Shown here: piece by piece, positions 1 through 7,612 of the stretch
Layout of the letters: the number at the start of each line of letters is the position of its first letter
Position numbering within the stretch: position 1 is the first letter of the stretch
Source of the DNA: an uncultured Lachnospiraceae bacterium
Lineage (GTDB): Bacteria; Bacillota; Clostridia; Lachnospirales; Lachnospiraceae
DNA: 17,790 nucleotides
Assembly (NCBI GenBank): GCA_902797015.1
Contig: CADBRG010000130.1
Location: forward strand, 1-17,790
Direction: 5' to 3'
The notes under the pieces: model-generated
The model's database searches: none
What the model was told of the DNA's origin: nothing
The model's input: the letters and a program-made list of their open reading frames with translations, nothing else
Position numbers and translations under genes: made by a program

Positions 1-81
1 GCCGTAGATCTCTGAACCCGGATAGATAAATCCGCGTGATTTTGCAACGGCAATGATTTTTTCCATTGTTTTTTCTGTCAT
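1..81 (-). CDS. glyS: Glycyl-tRNA synthetase, N-terminal fragment (runs off the window)
   Basis: Only the first 27 codons are present, starting at the ATG at 81-79. The peptide begins MTEKTMEKIIAVAKSRG and continues with FIYPGSEIYG. That opening matches the start of the single-chain (alpha2, class II) glycyl-tRNA synthetase of many Clostridia, which charges tRNA-Gly in the cytoplasm. A weak AAGGGA ribosome site lies about 8 nt upstream of the ATG. The gene follows recO on the same strand and has its own promoter overlapping the recO stop codon. The era-recO-glycyl-tRNA synthetase order is common in Firmicutes and supports the call. Catalytic motifs lie outside the window, so the identification rests on the N-terminus and the context. 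Confidence 0.8.
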   Translation of the reverse strand, partial: MTEKTMEKIIAVAKSRGFIYPGSEIYG

Positions 82-122
82 ATCTTGATTCCCTTCATAC
101 GTGAATTTTTCATGTGGTCAAT

Positions 123-151
123 ATTATATCTTCTGCACTCTAATATTTCAA
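123..151 (-). promoter_or_regulatory. Sigma-A type promoter for glyS
   Basis: On the minus strand a TTGAAA -35 box (151-146) and a perfect TATAAT -10 box (128-123) are separated by 17 bp. The -35 box overlaps the recO TGA stop codon (150-148). Transcription would start near 116, giving a leader of roughly 35 nt before the glyS ATG. The spacing and sequence are close to consensus, so glyS probably does not depend on read-through from recO. Confidence 0.75.
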
Positions 152-879
152 GGAAGAAAAGCAGCACTATTAAACGGTCTGTCGACATAGCTTTGGAAAA
201 TCCTGTTGATCATCTGATCGATCTGTGCAAAAACCTTTTCATTCAGGCGGAATGAATATAGTTTTTCAAGCGGTGCAGACAGGATAAACTGCAGCGCATA
301 GACAGAGGCCTTTTCCAGGCGGATCCCCTTGCGGTTCTTGCCGCATTCCGCACAAAACAGGCCGTGACTGTAGAAGTCAAACCGCTCCAGGTTCTCTTTT
401 TTCCCGCATTGAATACAGGAAAACACTTCCGGGTAGGTACCGTTATAGTACAGTGTCCGCAGCTCATAGATCCTGCGGATCAGCGGAAGCTCCATCTGCC
501 CTTTCAGCAACGCGCGCAGGGTCACATACAACAAATTCAACTGGTCGGATGCCTCGTCTCCTTCTGCCGTAAAATAGTCAGCTGCTTCGAGAAAATAAGA
601 ACCATAAATCGTAAGATCCAGATCTTTTGCGATATCCAGAAAATGCTCACGGATCTCCGCCTTTACAATGGTCCAGGCACTTTTTCCTTCGTATGCCTCA
701 AAACTGCCGAATGCGAACAGACCGGTTGCTGCCTGCAGTGCGCTTTTCGGACGGCGTGCCCCCCGCACAAATGCAGTCACTTTTCCTTTCTCCCTCGTCA
801 GCAGAACGATACGGCGGTCATATTCGCCGGATGGTGCTGATTTTAGGACCATCCCGGTCAGCGTGGTGCGTTCTGACAT
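148..879 (-). CDS. recO: DNA repair protein RecO
   Basis: A 243-residue protein of normal length for Firmicutes RecO. RecO works in the RecFOR pathway, where it binds single-stranded DNA and RecR and helps load RecA at gaps displacing SSB. The N-terminal OB-fold begins with the typical segment TGMVLKSAPSGEYDRRIVLLT (residues 8-28). The C-terminal half carries a four-cysteine zinc site, CxxC at 155/158 and CxxC at 176/179, which is seen in many but not all RecO proteins. The ATG at 879-877 follows an AGGAGAT ribosome site and lies only 12 nt after the era stop, so the two genes are cotranscribed. The start and family are clear. Confidence 0.93.
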   Translation of the reverse strand: MSERTTLTGMVLKSAPSGEYDRRIVLLTREKGKVTAFVRGARRPKSALQAATGLFAFGSFEAYEGKSAWTIVKAEIREHFLDIAKDLDLTIYGSYFLEAADYFTAEGDEASDQLNLLYVTLRALLKGQMELPLIRRIYELRTLYYNGTYPEVFSCIQCGKKENLERFDFYSHGLFCAECGKNRKGIRLEKASVYALQFILSAPLEKLYSFRLNEKVFAQIDQMINRIFQSYVDRPFNSAAFLP

Positions 880-891
880 AATGATCTCCTG

Positions 892-1800
892 TTACATCTC
901 ATCTTTTCCGTATCCGAAGTTTTTCATCTGGATATCACTGTCCCGCCAGTCTTTTCTGACTTTTACCCAGATCTTTAAGTTGACCTTTTTTTCCAGCATC
1001 TCTTCAATCTCGGGACGTGCCAGACTTCCGATCTTTTTGAGCATTGCGCCCTGTTTTCCGATGATAATGCCCTTGTGGGAATCCCGTTCACAGACGATCG
1101 TTGCTTCGATATCAACGATCGGTTTGTCCTTCCTGGTCTTCATCTTTTCGATCGCCACTGCGATTCCGTGCGGAACCTCATCCTTTAATGCGCGTAATGC
1201 TTTTTCCCGGATCAGCTCTGCAACGATCTGACGTTCCGGCTGGTCGGTCACGGCATCCGGATCGTAATACATCGGTCCGTAGGGAAGGTACTTGTAGATC
1301 GTTTCAATGACGTCTTCTACATTGGTCCCTTTCTTTGCAGACACCGGTATGATCTCATCAAATTCATAGGCCTGTCTGTAGGTATCGATAAAGGACAGGA
1401 TCTCCGGCGGTTTTACGGTATCGATCTTATTGATGATCAGGATAACCGGGATATTCGCCTGTCCAAGCTCTTCGATAATATGCCTCTCACCGGCACCGAT
1501 AAATGTAGACGGTTCCACGAGCCACAGGATCAGGTCCACATCTCTCATGGACTGCTCTGCGGTCCGTACCATATACTGTCCAAGTTTATTCTTTGCCTTG
1601 TGGATACCGGGTGTATCAACAAAAACGATCTGCCCGCGCTCCTCATCTGTATAGATCGTTGTGATGCGGTTTCTGGTCGTCTGCGGTTTATTCGATGTGA
1701 TCGCGATCTTCTGACCGATGATATAATTCATTAAAGTCGATTTACCGACATTCGGTCGCCCGATCAGCGCCACAACCCCGGAACGAAACTGTTCATTCAT
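892..1800 (-). CDS. era: GTPase Era
   Basis: A 302-residue Era, the usual length. Era binds GTP and the 3' end of 16S rRNA and acts as a checkpoint in 30S subunit assembly. The GTPase domain shows G1 GRPNVGKST (14-22), the effector-region TT at 41-42, G3 DTPG (62-65), G4 NKID (124-127) and G5 SAK (154-156). The C-terminal KH RNA-binding domain carries the GxxG-type loop GIIIGKQG (244-251). The ATG at 1800-1798 lies 4 nt past the stop of the upstream M16 peptidase gene, whose last codons contain the ribosome site (AGGAGA). recO follows 12 nt downstream. No promoter fits the junction, so era depends on the upstream transcript or on a promoter inside the peptidase gene. Confidence 0.96.
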   Translation of the reverse strand: MNEQFRSGVVALIGRPNVGKSTLMNYIIGQKIAITSNKPQTTRNRITTIYTDEERGQIVFVDTPGIHKAKNKLGQYMVRTAEQSMRDVDLILWLVEPSTFIGAGERHIIEELGQANIPVILIINKIDTVKPPEILSFIDTYRQAYEFDEIIPVSAKKGTNVEDVIETIYKYLPYGPMYYDPDAVTDQPERQIVAELIREKALRALKDEVPHGIAVAIEKMKTRKDKPIVDIEATIVCERDSHKGIIIGKQGAMLKKIGSLARPEIEEMLEKKVNLKIWVKVRKDWRDSDIQMKNFGYGKDEM

Positions 1801-1804
1801 TTCT

Positions 1805-4735
1805 TTATTCTCCTGCTTTATCCATAGGAATCAGTACATCAAACAGGTCTTTCTGGCTGTTTAACTTATCTTCATTGCCGATGACACAGATTCCGGCTTC
1901 TTTCAGTGCCTCTTCAACCGGTTCTGCCAGGTCTCTGATATCTTCTATATCCGCCTTTAAAATCGCATCTCTCTCCTGCTGGATTTCTTCATAGGTAAGA
2001 CCTGTCAGATAAGCACTCTGGCTTCTTCTGCCTTTATCTGCCGGTGACAGAGGTGTGTCCAGATCGCTGAATGTTCCGATCACATATTTTGTCATTTCCT
2101 GCTCATCTGCTTCAAAGCTGCGCAGATACGCCGGAACATTCCGGTATATATTCAGGGTTTCCTTCAGGTTCGGATCCCTGTAGGAAGCAAAATAGATATC
2201 CCCCGTCTTGGAAAAGCCGGCCATACAGCCATAAGCGCCTCCCTTAACTCTTACCTGATTCCAGAGATATTCGTAAGACATAATGGCCCGACAGATTCTG
2301 AACGCAGGCTGATATGGTGTCTTTTTTATATCGTACTTTCCTGCAAGTGAGACATACTGCACCTTGGAAGCATCTGAAAAGCCTTCGTTTTTCCCGTCAT
2401 ACGGTGCAATCTTTGCGTGGTCCCGCCTGCCCTTTGCAGGCAGTACATCCGCGATCTGAGAAACCGCTTTTGCCACAACCGGATACAGCTCCTGATTACA
2501 GGTGCAGCTTACCATCAGATGATCCGATGCAAAGATATCCTGATACAATGCTGTCACGTCAGAAAGAACTGCCGCCTTATTCTCTTCGAAATGGTCCACC
2601 AGTTTCTCTAAATAACGGTAATATGCGATGCCTGATGTCAGATCACCATAACGTGAGATCGAACTTTGATAGGAAAGTGCCCGCTTTACGGATGCAGAAT
2701 GTCCGGCTTCACTTAAGTCAGACCGCAGTCTGGATTTGCTTTCCGCCAGAAGCTCATGAATCCGCTTTTCATCTCCAAACTGCATATCACATAAAATGCT
2801 TTTGACCAGCTTAACTGCTTCATCGATCTTTTCTTTCAGCACCTTAATACGCAGTTCAAAGCGTGCGGCATAAGCATCATGATCTGTCACATCAGAATAG
2901 ATCGAAATCTCCGGCCGTATTCCGCCTGTGTGAAGATAGATCTCATCTGTCAGATCCGTATAGGAGTAATCCTTTGTATCCAGTTTGCCGAGAAGTCGTC
3001 TTAAAACGCCGAGCGCCGGCAGCTTTTCCTCTTCAATATGATCGATTGCAAACTGAAGATCGATATAGAGGATTCCGTTGGTCTCATATTCATGTCCGAC
3101 GATCGGCACAGCACCATCCTCATGGAGAATGTTTGAAAACGGTTCCGCAGTTTTCTTCATGTCTTCTCTGGTCAGATGCGGGATCGTCGCCAGCTCCTCA
3201 GGTGTCGATGGTGTCTCGCCGAATGCATGCACGTCCTTTGTCTTTTGGATCAGGCCTTCCAGATCCTGCTCAGACAATGTGTTTTTATAATCTGCAAGCT
3301 TCTTTTCCAGTGCAGCTTCTTTTTTTCGGTTCAGGTTCGGATCCGGAACAGCCGTCAGAAGAAGGCAGTGCGTATTATTCAGCAGATACTTGCGAATCAG
3401 CTCCTCAAAATAACCGGTGCCCAGTTTTTTGCGGAGATTTTGGTAAACATCCAGCTCATGCAGATGTAAAAATGGTGCATCATCGTCATAAAGCCATGCA
3501 TCCATGACCTGGATGCCAAACATCAGACCTTTCGGAATATTGCCGTAATCCGCTTCTCTGAATTTGAATTCAGATGCGTTTAATGCGGCTTCGAGCGTCT
3601 TTTTATGTAAGCCTTTCTCCACAAGATCTGTGAGAACCTTCTGAATCACAGAAACAAACTGATCCTTCTTATCGGCATCCGTATTTTTTGCAATCACGGT
3701 AAATGCCGGCTGCAAAGAACCGCTGTCATATCCGCCGTAGATATCATTTCCGATCCCGGCATCCAGAAGGGCCTGTTTCAGAGGAGCGCCCTGCGCATTC
3801 AGAAGGGCATACTCCAACAGATCAAATGCGATATACTGATCCGGATCAAGATTGGTCCCGACAGACCAGGCTGCCGCCAGATAGGATGCCCGCTCCAGGG
3901 AGGCATTGCTTGCAACCGGATAAGAGATGCTCTTTTCACATGGCGCAGCAAACCCGTCCTGCCAGCGGATCCCGGAATCCACGCTGATCTTATCAAAATC
4001 TGATAAATATGCCCGGTCAAGCCAGTCTAACCGCTCCTCAACATCAAAATCTCCATAAAGATAGATATAACTGTTAGACGGATGGTAATACGTTCTGTGG
4101 AAATCAAGGTATGCCTCATATGTCAGATCCGGGATACAGTCAGGGTCTCCGCCCGATTCGTTTGCATACGTTGTATCAGGATAGAGGGAAGAGAAAATCT
4201 CTCGTTCCAGCAGACCCTCCGGTGAGGAAAATGCGCCCTTCATCTCATTATAGACAACACCATTGATCGTCAGATCATCCTCTGTATTTTCAAGCTCATA
4301 ATGCCAGCCTTCCTGACGGAAGATGTTTTCATTTTGATAAATGTTCGGATAAAAGACACTGTCCATATAGACATCCATCAGATTGGCAAAGTCTTTGTCA
4401 TTGCAGCTCGCCACCGGATACAATGTCTTATCAGGATATGTCATGGCATTTAAAAACGTATTCATCGATCCTTTTACCAACTCGATAAACGGATCTTTTA
4501 ACGGGAATTTCCGACTGCCGCACAATACGGTATGCTCAATGATATGCGCCACGCCGGTCGAATCGTTTGGCGGTGTGCGGAATCCGACAAAAAAAACCTT
4601 GTTTTCATCTGTATTAGAAAGGACACAGACTCTGGCGCCGCTCTTTTTATGGCACAGCAGATATCCTTCTGACTGAATATCCGGAATCTGTTCCTGTTTC
4701 AGCAATGTATAGTTATCATTATTGATCACTGACAC
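1805..4735 (-). CDS. M16C-family zinc metallopeptidase (presequence-protease-like)
   Basis: A 976-residue insulinase-superfamily protease in the two-halved, single-chain M16C format (PreP-like, about 970 residues). The inverted zinc motif HIIEH lies at 64-68, followed by the family signature VLCGSRKFPLKDPF. The third zinc ligand is probably E164 in NEMKGAF, 96 residues after the second His, the spacing known in PreP. A C-terminal RVKGGAYGC segment supplies the Arg/Tyr pair typical of the substrate-binding half. There is no signal peptide, so it likely degrades peptides in the cytoplasm. I chose the GTG start at 4735-4733: AGGAGG sits 7 nt upstream (4748-4743), and the longer frame upstream would be translated through a terminator hairpin. 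It heads a tight cluster with era and recO. The physiological substrate is unknown. Confidence 0.9.
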   Translation of the reverse strand: MSVINNDNYTLLKQEQIPDIQSEGYLLCHKKSGARVCVLSNTDENKVFFVGFRTPPNDSTGVAHIIEHTVLCGSRKFPLKDPFIELVKGSMNTFLNAMTYPDKTLYPVASCNDKDFANLMDVYMDSVFYPNIYQNENIFRQEGWHYELENTEDDLTINGVVYNEMKGAFSSPEGLLEREIFSSLYPDTTYANESGGDPDCIPDLTYEAYLDFHRTYYHPSNSYIYLYGDFDVEERLDWLDRAYLSDFDKISVDSGIRWQDGFAAPCEKSISYPVASNASLERASYLAAAWSVGTNLDPDQYIAFDLLEYALLNAQGAPLKQALLDAGIGNDIYGGYDSGSLQPAFTVIAKNTDADKKDQFVSVIQKVLTDLVEKGLHKKTLEAALNASEFKFREADYGNIPKGLMFGIQVMDAWLYDDDAPFLHLHELDVYQNLRKKLGTGYFEELIRKYLLNNTHCLLLTAVPDPNLNRKKEAALEKKLADYKNTLSEQDLEGLIQKTKDVHAFGETPSTPEELATIPHLTREDMKKTAEPFSNILHEDGAVPIVGHEYETNGILYIDLQFAIDHIEEEKLPALGVLRRLLGKLDTKDYSYTDLTDEIYLHTGGIRPEISIYSDVTDHDAYAARFELRIKVLKEKIDEAVKLVKSILCDMQFGDEKRIHELLAESKSRLRSDLSEAGHSASVKRALSYQSSISRYGDLTSGIAYYRYLEKLVDHFEENKAAVLSDVTALYQDIFASDHLMVSCTCNQELYPVVAKAVSQIADVLPAKGRRDHAKIAPYDGKNEGFSDASKVQYVSLAGKYDIKKTPYQPAFRICRAIMSYEYLWNQVRVKGGAYGCMAGFSKTGDIYFASYRDPNLKETLNIYRNVPAYLRSFEADEQEMTKYVIGTFSDLDTPLSPADKGRRSQSAYLTGLTYEEIQQERDAILKADIEDIRDLAEPVEEALKEAGICVIGNEDKLNSQKDLFDVLIPMDKAGE

Positions 4736-4750
4736 TCCTAAACCTCCTGA

Positions 4751-4788
4751 TAAAGAAAAACATCCCAGCGGAAACCGTTGGGATGTTT
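4751..4788 (-). terminator. Intrinsic terminator after the cold-shock gene
   Basis: On the minus strand an 11-position stem (4785-4775 with 4771-4761) carries one A.C mismatch and a UUU loop, flanked by three further A-U pairs. It is followed by the U-rich tract TTTTTCTTTA (4760-4751). This is a good intrinsic terminator for the cspA transcript. The ribosome site of the M16 peptidase gene starts only 2 nt beyond the U-tract, so no promoter for that gene fits between them. Confidence 0.82.
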
Positions 4789-4810
4789 GAAGAAACAAAT
4801 ATACTGGTAC

Positions 4811-5011
4811 TTACTGCAGACGTACTACATTAACAGCCTGCGGGCCTTTATCGCTTTCTTCAATGTCATATTCGACTGCTTCACCATCTTTGAGCTCTTT
4901 GAATCCATCCATATTGATCTTAGAGAAGTGAACAAAGATCTCATTTCCTTCTGTATCGGTGATAAATCCCCAGCCTTTTTTTGCATTAAACCATTTTACA
5001 GTACCCTGCAT
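4811..5011 (-). CDS. cspA: Cold-shock domain protein (CspA family)
   Basis: A 66-residue single cold-shock domain, the normal size of bacterial Csp proteins. These small beta-barrels bind single-stranded RNA and DNA and act as RNA chaperones. The sequence starts MQGTVKWFNAKKGWGFI; RNP1 (KGWGFI, 12-17) and RNP2 (IFVHF, 25-29) are intact with their aromatic residues. The ATG at 5011-5009 follows an AGGAGG site (5023-5018) at normal spacing. The gene has its own promoter, a short leader with a hairpin, and its own terminator, so it can be expressed alone. Its induction by cold is family knowledge and not shown here. The specific paralogue letter is a generic assignment. Confidence 0.95.
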   Translation of the reverse strand: MQGTVKWFNAKKGWGFITDTEGNEIFVHFSKINMDGFKELKDGEAVEYDIEESDKGPQAVNVVRLQ

Positions 5012-5029
5012 TTTTACCCTCCTGAATGT

Positions 5030-5044
5030 CGCATCACTGATGCG
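5030..5044 (-). other. Leader hairpin of the cold-shock gene
   Basis: The leader contains a perfect 6-bp stem, CGCATC/GATGCG, with a 3-nt loop (AGT). It ends 6 nt upstream of the AGGAGG site. Cold-shock mRNAs are often controlled through leader structure, but this hairpin is short and leaves the ribosome site free, so a regulatory role is only a guess. Confidence 0.5.
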
Positions 5045-5061
5045 GATTTGTCATAGGAAAA

Positions 5062-5090
5062 ATGCTACCATAATTATAGTTTAAAGTCAA
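5062..5090 (-). promoter_or_regulatory. Promoter of the cold-shock gene
   Basis: On the minus strand TTGACT (-35, 5090-5085) and TAGCAT (-10, 5067-5062) are 17 bp apart. The -10 is preceded by TGG, an extended -10 motif, which compensates for its two mismatches. The predicted start near 5055 gives a leader of about 45 nt. An A/T-rich tract lies directly upstream (5091-5130), as is common for strong promoters. Confidence 0.75.
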
Positions 5091-5135
5091 TATTTTAAAA
5101 CTAGTACTTGTAGAAAAACATTAAAAATACATTCT

Positions 5136-6371
5136 TTAGATCTCATGGATAAACAGACCACTTCTGAGTTTCGGCTCAAACCAGGTGGATTTCGGCGGCA
5201 TCAATAGTCCTGCATCCGCAACATCAAACAGCTCTCCGATCGATGTCGGATACATTGCAAACGCAACCGCACAGTCCTCACTGCAGCGTTTTTCCAACTC
5301 GGAAAGTCCTCTGATTCCTCCTATGAAATCAATTCTACCATCTGTCCGCGGATCCTGAATGCCAAGAAGCGGATTCAGCACCAGCTTCTGTAAAAGCGAA
5401 ACATCCAGTCCCTCTACCGGATCCGGATTTCTGTCTTCGGCATGGAATGCGCAGTGATACCAGTTTCCGTCCAGGAACATGGTAAATGTTCCTTTCTCTG
5501 TCGGATGATGATCCGCGCTATCTGAAACGGTTACATCGCAGACCGCAGAAATCTTCTGCAGAAATTCCTGAACCGTCATGCCATTCAGATTCTTAACGGC
5601 TCTGTTATAATCCATGATATGAAGCTGGTCATCCGGGAACAGAACAGACAGGAATTTATTAAACTCCTCTGTCCCGTCGTATCCGGGGTTTTCCTCTCTT
5701 CTTTTGAGACCGACTTTAACAGCCGATGCACAACGGTGATGACCATCTGCAATATAGATCGCGTTGATCGCATCAAATGCCGTCCGGATCGCATCAACAG
5801 AAACCGCATCATCGATCACCCAGACACGGTGTGTCACCTGATCAGGTGCTGTAAAGTCATAGACAGGCTGCTCATTTTTCTTCTGCGTTACGATCGCATT
5901 GATCGTTTCATTGGTACGATATGCAAGAAAGATCGGACCGGTCTGCGCATTACAGGTATCCACATGACGGATTCTGTCCTGCTCTTTCTCTTCTCTGGTG
6001 TTCTCATGCTTTTTGATCACACCTGAAACATAATCATCGATAGAAGCACATGCAACAATACCGGTCTGTGTACGACCGTCCATCGTCAGCTCGTAAATAT
6101 AGTAACATGGTGCTTCCTCTCTGATAAAATCGCCGCGGTTAACCATCTCCCAGAGAATATCATGCGCCTTCTGATAAACTTGCGGCGCATACATATCCTG
6201 TACAACCGGGAACTGGGTCTCCGGGCGGTCGATGCAAAGGAAGGAAAGCGGCTCTTTCTCCACTTCTACCCTTGCCTCTGCACTATTGTAAACATCGTAT
6301 GGCAATGCTGCGATACGGGAAGCCTTCTTTTCTGCCGGACGGATCGCCGCAAACGGAAATATCTTTGCCAT
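5136..6371 (-). CDS. DUF1015 family protein in the serine operon
   Basis: A 411-residue soluble protein of the DUF1015 family, typical length, with no signal peptide or membrane segment. Recognisable family blocks are FPFAAIRPAEKKASRIAALP at the N-terminus, the KHENTREEKEQDR block (121-133), NAQTGPIFLAYR (141-152) and IADGHHRCASA (207-217). The ATG at 6371-6369 is 14 nt after the serA stop with a GGAG site, so it is the third gene of serC-serA-DUF1015. The function is unproven. The ADGHHR block (208-213) recalls the conserved loop of the ParB-like fold that also includes the free-serine kinase SerK; that resemblance is my inference from the motif. Context points to a role in phosphoserine or serine metabolism. 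No obvious terminator follows the gene. Confidence 0.88.
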   Translation of the reverse strand: MAKIFPFAAIRPAEKKASRIAALPYDVYNSAEARVEVEKEPLSFLCIDRPETQFPVVQDMYAPQVYQKAHDILWEMVNRGDFIREEAPCYYIYELTMDGRTQTGIVACASIDDYVSGVIKKHENTREEKEQDRIRHVDTCNAQTGPIFLAYRTNETINAIVTQKKNEQPVYDFTAPDQVTHRVWVIDDAVSVDAIRTAFDAINAIYIADGHHRCASAVKVGLKRREENPGYDGTEEFNKFLSVLFPDDQLHIMDYNRAVKNLNGMTVQEFLQKISAVCDVTVSDSADHHPTEKGTFTMFLDGNWYHCAFHAEDRNPDPVEGLDVSLLQKLVLNPLLGIQDPRTDGRIDFIGGIRGLSELEKRCSEDCAVAFAMYPTSIGELFDVADAGLLMPPKSTWFEPKLRSGLFIHEI

Positions 6372-6385
6372 AAAAAACTCCTTTA

Positions 6386-7549
6386 TTACTTGCGGATTAC
6401 GCGGACGCGGATCACGCCTTCTACTTCTTTCAGTTTTGCAATGGTAGCGTCATCAATCTCATCATCGATATCGATCAGGGAATATGCATATTCTCCGCGG
6501 CTCTTATCTACCATATCGGAAATGTTGATGCCGCTCTCGCCAAGGATGGAAGCATATTTACCGATCGTGTTTGTAATGTTTTTATGAATGATGCAGACAC
6601 GCTCTTTTGTGGTGATCGGGCCGTGATCGCAGGACGGATAGTTTACGGAATTGATGATGTTACCGTTCTCAATATAGTCACGCAGCTCTTCTACTGCCAT
6701 GATTGCGCAGTTGTCCTCAGACTCTTCTGTGGAAGCGCCAAGGTGCGGGATAACGATGCAGCCTTCTTTTCCTGCCGTGATCGGAGACGGGAAATCCACT
6801 ACATATTTGCGGATCTTTCCTGCCTTTAATGCCTCAACCATTGCAGTCTCGTCAACCAAAGTGTCTCTTGCAAAGTTCAGAACAATAGCAGTCTCTTTCA
6901 TCATGCCGATCGCTTCTTTGCTGATCATACCCTTTGTGCTGTCCATCAGCGGTACATGGATCGTAATGAAATCACACTCACGGTAAATGTCTTCCGGGTT
7001 CTGAACATATTTTACATTTCTGGAAATGTTCCATGCTGCCTTTACAGACAGATACGGATCATAACCGATAACTTCCATACCAAGGTCAACTGCTGCGTTT
7101 GCAACCAGAACGCCGATTGCGCCAAGGCCGATGACACCAAGCTTTTTGCCTTTTACTTCTGTACCGGCAAATGCCTTCTTTGCTTTCTCAGCGGCTTTTC
7201 CGACATTCTCGTCATCACTGTTTTCTTTGACCCATTCGATACCGCCTACGATATCACGGCAAGCCAGCAGCATTCCTGCGATCACCAGCTCTTTTACACC
7301 ATTTGCATTTGCACCCGGAGAATTGAAGACAACGATACCCTGCTCTGCACATTTTACAAGCGGGATGTTATTAACGCCGGCGCCTGCACGTGCGATCGCA
7401 AGCATATTCTCCGGAAGGTCCATGTCATGCATTGCAGCGCTTCTGACAAGGACTGCATCTGCTTCTGCAAAATTTTCTGTTTTTTCATATTCATCTGTAA
7501 AAAGATCCAGACCGCAAGCCGCGATCGGATTCAGGCATGTATATTTCAT
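6386..7549 (-). CDS. serA: D-3-phosphoglycerate dehydrogenase (short ACT-containing type)
   Basis: A 387-residue SerA catalysing NAD-dependent oxidation of 3-phosphoglycerate to 3-phosphohydroxypyruvate, the first step of serine synthesis. Substrate-loop motifs RSAAMHD (36-42) and RAGAGVNNIP (54-63) are present, then the Rossmann motif GLGAIG (141-146) with an Asp at 164 favouring NAD. Catalytic R228 (NFARD) and H269 (IPHLGAS) are clear. The DVF-x-EP segment that normally carries the catalytic Glu is replaced by VVDFPSPIT (251-259). A C-terminal ACT domain (about 316-387) suggests serine feedback. I chose the ATG at 7549-7547 because AAGGAG lies 8 nt upstream; a longer frame to 7576 would begin inside an intergenic hairpin. 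It lies between serC and the DUF1015 gene in one operon. Confidence 0.92.
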   Translation of the reverse strand: MKYTCLNPIAACGLDLFTDEYEKTENFAEADAVLVRSAAMHDMDLPENMLAIARAGAGVNNIPLVKCAEQGIVVFNSPGANANGVKELVIAGMLLACRDIVGGIEWVKENSDDENVGKAAEKAKKAFAGTEVKGKKLGVIGLGAIGVLVANAAVDLGMEVIGYDPYLSVKAAWNISRNVKYVQNPEDIYRECDFITIHVPLMDSTKGMISKEAIGMMKETAIVLNFARDTLVDETAMVEALKAGKIRKYVVDFPSPITAGKEGCIVIPHLGASTEESEDNCAIMAVEELRDYIENGNIINSVNYPSCDHGPITTKERVCIIHKNITNTIGKYASILGESGINISDMVDKSRGEYAYSLIDIDDEIDDATIAKLKEVEGVIRVRVIRK

Positions 7550-7573
7550 TTTTATTACTCCTTTTTCATGCAT

Positions 7574-7605
7574 CATACGGACAGAGTAAAAACCCTGTCC
7601 GTATG
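7574..7605 (-). other. Stem-loop between serC and serA
   Basis: A perfect 11-bp inverted repeat, CATACGGACAG/CTGTCCGTATG, encloses a 10-nt loop (7585-7594) in the 63-nt serC-serA gap. On the transcribed strand no U-run follows, so it is unlikely to be an intrinsic terminator. It ends about 13 nt upstream of the serA ribosome site. It may mark an mRNA processing or stability site separating serC from serA expression. Confidence 0.7.
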
Positions 7606-7612
7606 TCCTAAA

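Noticed and set aside
4736..4798. Longer N-terminus for the M16 peptidase starting at 4798
   Set aside because: The extra 21 codons are encoded by the cspA terminator hairpin and the AGGAGG site itself. The GTG at 4735 has ideal ribosome-site spacing.
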